Assembly: GCA_014796735.1 (NCBI GenBank)
Contig: JAAVIG010000195.1
Coordinates: forward strand, 1-18,105
Direction of reading: 5' to 3'
DNA: 18,105 bases
Source of the DNA: Oscillospiraceae bacterium
Lineage (GTDB): Bacteria; Bacillota; Clostridia; Oscillospirales; Ruminococcaceae
In this document: positions 15,386 through 18,105 of the stretch, in pieces
Layout of the letters: every line of letters begins with the position of its first letter
How positions within the stretch are numbered: the stretch's first letter is position 1
The notes under the pieces: model-generated
What the model saw: the letters and a program-made list of their open reading frames with translations, nothing else
Told to the model about the DNA's origin: nothing
Database searches by the model: none
Made by a program: the position numbers and the translations under genes

Positions 15386-15421
15386 AAAAACAGTGGGAGA
15401 GCAGACCCTCCCACCGTTTTT
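15386..15421 (-). terminator. Intrinsic terminator of the Cys-rich peptide gene
   Basis: On the minus strand AAAAACGGTGGGAG pairs with CTCCCACTGTTTTT, 14 pairs including one G-U, around an 8-base loop. The 3' arm ends in five Ts and continues TTTTTAATT. It lies 40 bases after the stop of the 56-codon gene. Because the arms are flanked by A and T runs it could also stop transcription from the other side, but no plus-strand gene points into it. It also isolates typA from the upstream gene. Confidence 0.85.
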
Positions 15422-15460
15422 AGGAAGTTATACCGATTTCAATTAAAATTGGAAATAGTA

Positions 15461-15631
15461 TCAGTTGCAGCCACAGCCGCAGTCGTTGCCGCATCCGCAG
15501 CCGTTGTTGTTGCTGTTATTGCCGCAGCCGCAGCCGCCGTTGTTGGAAAGTGTGTTGTAGCCACCGCATCCACCACAGGTGAAGAGAAGAATAAGGATGA
15601 TTATCCAGCAGCAGTTGTTGTTACCAAACAT
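15461..15631 (-). CDS. Small Cys/Gly/Asn-rich membrane-anchored peptide (HCB13-like)
   Basis: 56 residues. An AAGGAGG ribosome binding site lies nine bases before the ATG and a strong terminator follows the stop, so this is a real small gene. After MFGNNNCC comes a short hydrophobic stretch (W9-T18, WIIILILLFT), then a low-complexity tail built of G-C-G-C-G and N-rich blocks: GGCGCGNN (32-39), GCGCGND (44-50), CGCGCN (51-56). There are 11 Cys, 14 Gly and 13 Asn. It resembles short proteins annotated in Ruminococcus-type genomes as 'chorion class high-cysteine HCB protein 13', a name carried over from insect proteins with no functional meaning. A metal-binding, redox or surface/spore-coat role is possible but unproven. 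It is divergent from clpC. Confidence 0.85.
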   Translation of the reverse strand: MFGNNNCCWIIILILLFTCGGCGGYNTLSNNGGCGCGNNSNNNGCGCGNDCGCGCN

Positions 15632-15659
15632 ATTGGTTGCCTCCTTGTTTATATTGTTT

Positions 15660-15671
15660 TGAAACGTTTCA
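15660..15671. promoter_or_regulatory. 12-bp perfect palindrome, candidate operator between clpC and the Cys-rich gene
   Basis: TGAAACGTTTCA is a perfect palindrome with a central CG, the form of LacI-family operators. It lies in the 134-base divergent region. On the plus strand it contains a TTGAAA (15659-15664) that could serve as a clpC -35 box with TATGTA 17 bases on (15682-15687, a weak match). On the minus strand AC, 16 bases, then CATATATTG (15686-15678) resembles a sigma-K-type promoter and would start transcription at the palindrome. Both promoter readings are weak; the palindrome itself is certain. It is two bases shorter than a CcpA site. Confidence 0.4.
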
Positions 15672-15697
15672 TACTACAATATATGTAGGAGGGGATT

Positions 15698-15769
15698 TTG
15701 TGTTACAGAATTTTTAAATTATTTTTCGGGACAAGTTATTATCAAAAGAAAGGAAGACAAAAACAATGA
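15698..15769 (+). CDS. Possible 23-codon leader ORF upstream of clpC
   Basis: AGGAGGGG at 15687-15694, a near-perfect Shine-Dalgarno sequence, has no gene assigned to it. Four to five bases on, a TTG (15698) opens a frame of 23 codons whose TGA (15767-15769) overlaps the clpC ATG as ATGA. A GTG at 15700 would instead give a 5-codon frame. The encoded peptide (CYRIFKLFFGTSYYQKKGRQ and three more) matches nothing I recognise. clpC has its own AAAGGAAG site, so coupling is not required. This may be chance. Confidence 0.25.
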   Translation: MCYRIFKLFFGTSYYQKKGRQKQ

Positions 15770-18105
15770 TTGAATTCAGCGGATTTACCGAAAAAGCCAA
15801 CACAGCATTAAACAGCTCCATTAAGACCGCCTCCGCAATGGGGCACACCTATGTGGGCAGTGAGCATATCTTATGCGGGCTTTTGTGTGACGAGGGCGGT
15901 GTCGCGGGTCATATCCTGCAAAAGCAGGGGGTTAGCCGAGACAGCGTTATAAACAAGCTTCAGCAGTCGGTGGGAAGCGGTATTCCGACAAATCTGGGGA
16001 TCTCCGACTTTACCCCCCGAAGCAAGCGTATACTTGAAAACGCCTTAACCGAAGCCCGCAAGGAAAACTCCTCCTTTGTGGGTACGGAGCATATTTTATT
16101 TGCTATGCTCACCGACGAGGAGTGCTACGGAAGTATTTTCCTGAGAGAAATGGGAGTTGATATAGCGGGCAGCATAAAGGACTGCGCGGGAGGAAAGAAG
16201 GACAGCCCGATGCCCTTTACAAAACGCCGCTCAAAATCTGACGGGCTTATGAACAAATACGGACGTGATTTAACCGCAATGGCGGAGCAAAATCTGATAG
16301 ACCCCGTTTTTTGCCGCGAACACGAGATACAAAGAATGATACAGACTCTTTTGCGCCGCCGCAAAAACAATCCCTGCCTGATAGGGGAAAGCGGCGTGGG
16401 AAAAACCGCCGTGGCGGAGGGTTTAGCGCTGAAAATAGCTTCGGGGGACGTTCCCGATATGTTAAAAAACAAAAGCATCTTTATGCTGGATATTACCTCC
16501 ATGATAGCGGGAGCAAAGTACAGGGGAGATTTTGAGGAAAGAGTAAAGTCGGTTATGGAGGAAGTAATAAAGGATAAGGACACCATACTTTTTATCGACG
16601 AGATACACAATATAGTGGGAGCGGGAGCAGCAGAGGGCGCGATTGACGCGGCTAATATCCTGAAACCCCTGCTTGCGAGAGGAGAAATACAGCTTATCGG
16701 CGCCACAACGGCGGACGAGTACCGACGCTATATCGAAAAGGACGGCGCGCTTGAAAGACGTTTTCAGCCCATTAAGATTGAGGAGCCGGACGAAGCCGCC
16801 GCCGAAAAAATACTTTTGGGTTTAAAGGACAAGTATGAGGCTCACCACAAGATAAAAATCAGCGACAAGGCAATATCCGAAGCGGTCAAACTGTCGGTAA
16901 GGTATATAAACGACCGCCGTCTTCCCGACAAGGCAATAGACATTATAGACGAAGCGGCGGCGGGACAAAGACTAAAAAGCTTTTCGGAAAACCCCGCCGT
17001 GAAAAAATTAGAGGAAAAGCTGAAATCCTGCCGCGAGGAAAAAAAGAAAACGGTGGAGGCGCAGGATTTTGAAAAGGCGGCGGAGCTGAGAGACGAGGAG
17101 CAGGCATTAGAAGAGCTTATAGAGGGCGAAAAAAACAGCAAGACGGGCAGGGGAGAAAATTACAACACCGTGGACGAAACGGCGGTGTGCGAGATCATCT
17201 CAAAGTGGAGCGGTATTCCGGTGGGAAAAATAACCTCCGAGGTGTCCGATTTGCTGGTTAATTTGGAGGACGAGCTGAAAAAAGAGGTCATCGGGCAGGA
17301 CAAGGCTGTCGAAACAGTGGTAAGAGCAGTAAAACGCGGCAGAGTGGGGCTTAAGTCCCCCAACCGTCCCATAGGCTCGTTTATATTTTTGGGTCCTACC
17401 GGAGTAGGTAAGACTCAGCTTTGCAAAAGCCTTGCAAAAGCCTTGTTCGGCAGCGAAAAGTCCATTATTCGCCTTGACATGTCGGAATATATGGAAAAGC
17501 ACTCGGTATCTAAGCTTATCGGCTCCCCTCCCGGATATGTGGGCTTTGAGCAGGGTGGAAAATTTGTTGAGGAGGTAAGGCAAAAGCCCTACTCGGTGGT
17601 AATGCTGGACGAGATTGAAAAGGCGCACCCCGATGTATTCGACCTGCTTTTGCAGGTTTTGGAGGACGGGATATTGACCTCCGCGGACGGAAAAACGGTA
17701 AGCTTTGCCAATACTATTATTATAATGACGGGAAATGTGGGGGCAAGGGAGATTACCGAAAAGCGTGTAAATATGGGATTTGGCACGGACAGCGAAAACA
17801 GCCTGACCCAAAGCAGGGTACAGGCTGAATTGAAAAAGCTGTTTAAGCCCGAATTCCTCAACCGCGTTGACGAAACGGTTATTTTTGAGCCGCTGTCCGC
17901 AGACGCTTCAAGAAAGATATGCCGACTTATGTTAGACGACCTGTCGGGCAGAGCGGAAAACGCGGGAATAACCCTTTCCTATACCGAGAACGCTGTAACG
18001 GAGCTGTCGGAAAAGGGATACGACAAAATTTACGGTGCAAGACCCTTAAGAAGACTTGTAGTGTCACAGGCAGAGGATAAATTGGCTCAGCTTATGGCGG
18101 AGGGA
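15766..18105 (+). CDS. clpC: ATP-dependent Clp protease ATPase subunit ClpC (partial, runs off right edge)
   Basis: 780 codons without a stop; the family is usually about 810-820 residues, so only the tail is missing. Two Clp N repeats (about 1-145, with HTYVGSEHIL and SFVGTEHILF) precede AAA+ domain 1: Walker A GESGVGKT (207-214) and Walker B TILFIDE (273-279). A UVR-like segment AQDFEKAAELRDEE (432-445) in the middle domain marks ClpC rather than ClpA or ClpB. Domain 2 has Walker A GPTGVGKT (543-550), Walker B SVVMLDE (610-616), a MGF tripeptide (670-672) where ClpC carries its ClpP-binding loop, FLNR (697-700) and YGARPLRR (756-763). It unfolds substrates for ClpP. The ATG has AAAGGAAG upstream. 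ctsR, mcsA and mcsB, often just before clpC, are absent here. Confidence 0.96.
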   Translation, partial: MIEFSGFTEKANTALNSSIKTASAMGHTYVGSEHILCGLLCDEGGVAGHILQKQGVSRDSVINKLQQSVGSGIPTNLGISDFTPRSKRILENALTEARKENSSFVGTEHILFAMLTDEECYGSIFLREMGVDIAGSIKDCAGGKKDSPMPFTKRRSKSDGLMNKYGRDLTAMAEQNLIDPVFCREHEIQRMIQTLLRRRKNNPCLIGESGVGKTAVAEGLALKIASGDVPDMLKNKSIFMLDITSMIAGAKYRGDFEERVKSVMEEVIKDKDTILFIDEIHNIVGAGAAEGAIDAANILKPLLARGEIQLIGATTADEYRRYIEKDGALERRFQPIKIEEPDEAAAEKILLGLKDKYEAHHKIKISDKAISEAVKLSVRYINDRRLPDKAIDIIDEAAAGQRLKSFSENPAVKKLEEKLKSCREEKKKTVEAQDFEKAAELRDEEQALEELIEGEKNSKTGRGENYNTVDETAVCEIISKWSGIPVGKITSEVSDLLVNLEDELKKEVIGQDKAVETVVRAVKRGRVGLKSPNRPIGSFIFLGPTGVGKTQLCKSLAKALFGSEKSIIRLDMSEYMEKHSVSKLIGSPPGYVGFEQGGKFVEEVRQKPYSVVMLDEIEKAHPDVFDLLLQVLEDGILTSADGKTVSFANTIIIMTGNVGAREITEKRVNMGFGTDSENSLTQSRVQAELKKLFKPEFLNRVDETVIFEPLSADASRKICRLMLDDLSGRAENAGITLSYTENAVTELSEKGYDKIYGARPLRRLVVSQAEDKLAQLMAEG

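Noticed and set aside
15660..15671. CcpA catabolite-response site
   Set aside because: The palindrome is 12 bp where CcpA sites need 14 with a different centre spacing.
15329..15688. 119-codon plus-strand frame rich in Ala and Val
   Set aside because: Its Ala/Val repeats are the complement of the GGC/TGC/AAC codons of the Cys-rich gene, which has the ribosome binding site and terminator; the plus frame also runs through that terminator.
17200..17811. 203-codon minus-strand frame, with others at 16125-16706 and 17589-17861
   Set aside because: All are antisense to clpC, whose frame is continuous with every AAA+ motif in place.

Overview
The window looks like a chromosomal segment of a low-GC Gram-positive bacterium of the Clostridia, most likely an Oscillospiraceae/Ruminococcus relative. 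The pointers are an RNase M5-type TOPRIM protein, ClpC, a DUF815 ATPase, an MBOAT + DHHW acylation pair, strong AAGGAGG-type ribosome binding sites and a tiny Cys/Gly/Asn-rich protein of the kind annotated in Ruminococcus-like genomes as 'chorion class high-cysteine HCB protein 13'. There are no phage genes, transposase genes, rRNA, tRNA or CRISPR array. The taxonomic call is inference.

Layout, right to left, because almost everything lies on the minus strand. At the right edge clpC runs on the plus strand and leaves the window. It is divergent from a 56-residue Cys-rich membrane peptide gene (15461-15631) that ends in a strong intrinsic terminator (15386-15421). The 314-base stretch 15147-15460 holds only that terminator and the promoter and leader of typA. 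Then come typA and dusB (ATGA overlap), a DUF815 AAA+ ATPase, a lipoprotein of the BtuF/FhuD binding-protein class, alaS with its own promoter (9936-9963), a HIT-family hydrolase, comEC, holA and an RNase M5-like gene. An MBOAT O-acyltransferase and a DHHW/AlgJ-like protein close the series at a terminator (171-206). A separate gene starts at position 60 and leaves the left edge; only 20 codons are present, behind a consensus sigma-A promoter with tandem operator-like repeats over its start site.

Most of the genes are housekeeping: translation and tRNA (typA, dusB, alaS), replication and DNA uptake (holA, comEC), RNA processing (RNase M5-like) and proteostasis (clpC). MBOAT and DHHW form an extracellular polysaccharide O-acetylation module. 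The binding-protein lipoprotein has no permease or ATPase partner here.

The least ordinary content is between genes. A dispersed element of about 90 bp occurs three times (2958-3047, 9981-10068, 12247-12336), always in the same orientation and within 9 bases of, or across, the stop codon of a minus-strand gene. Each copy forms two hairpins, and differences between copies are mirrored on both sides of the stems, so base pairing is being preserved. One copy supplies the last seven codons and stop of the RNase M5-like gene. Second in interest is the Cys-rich peptide gene and the divergent control region it shares with clpC, with a 12-bp perfect palindrome and a possible short upstream ORF whose stop overlaps the clpC start codon.
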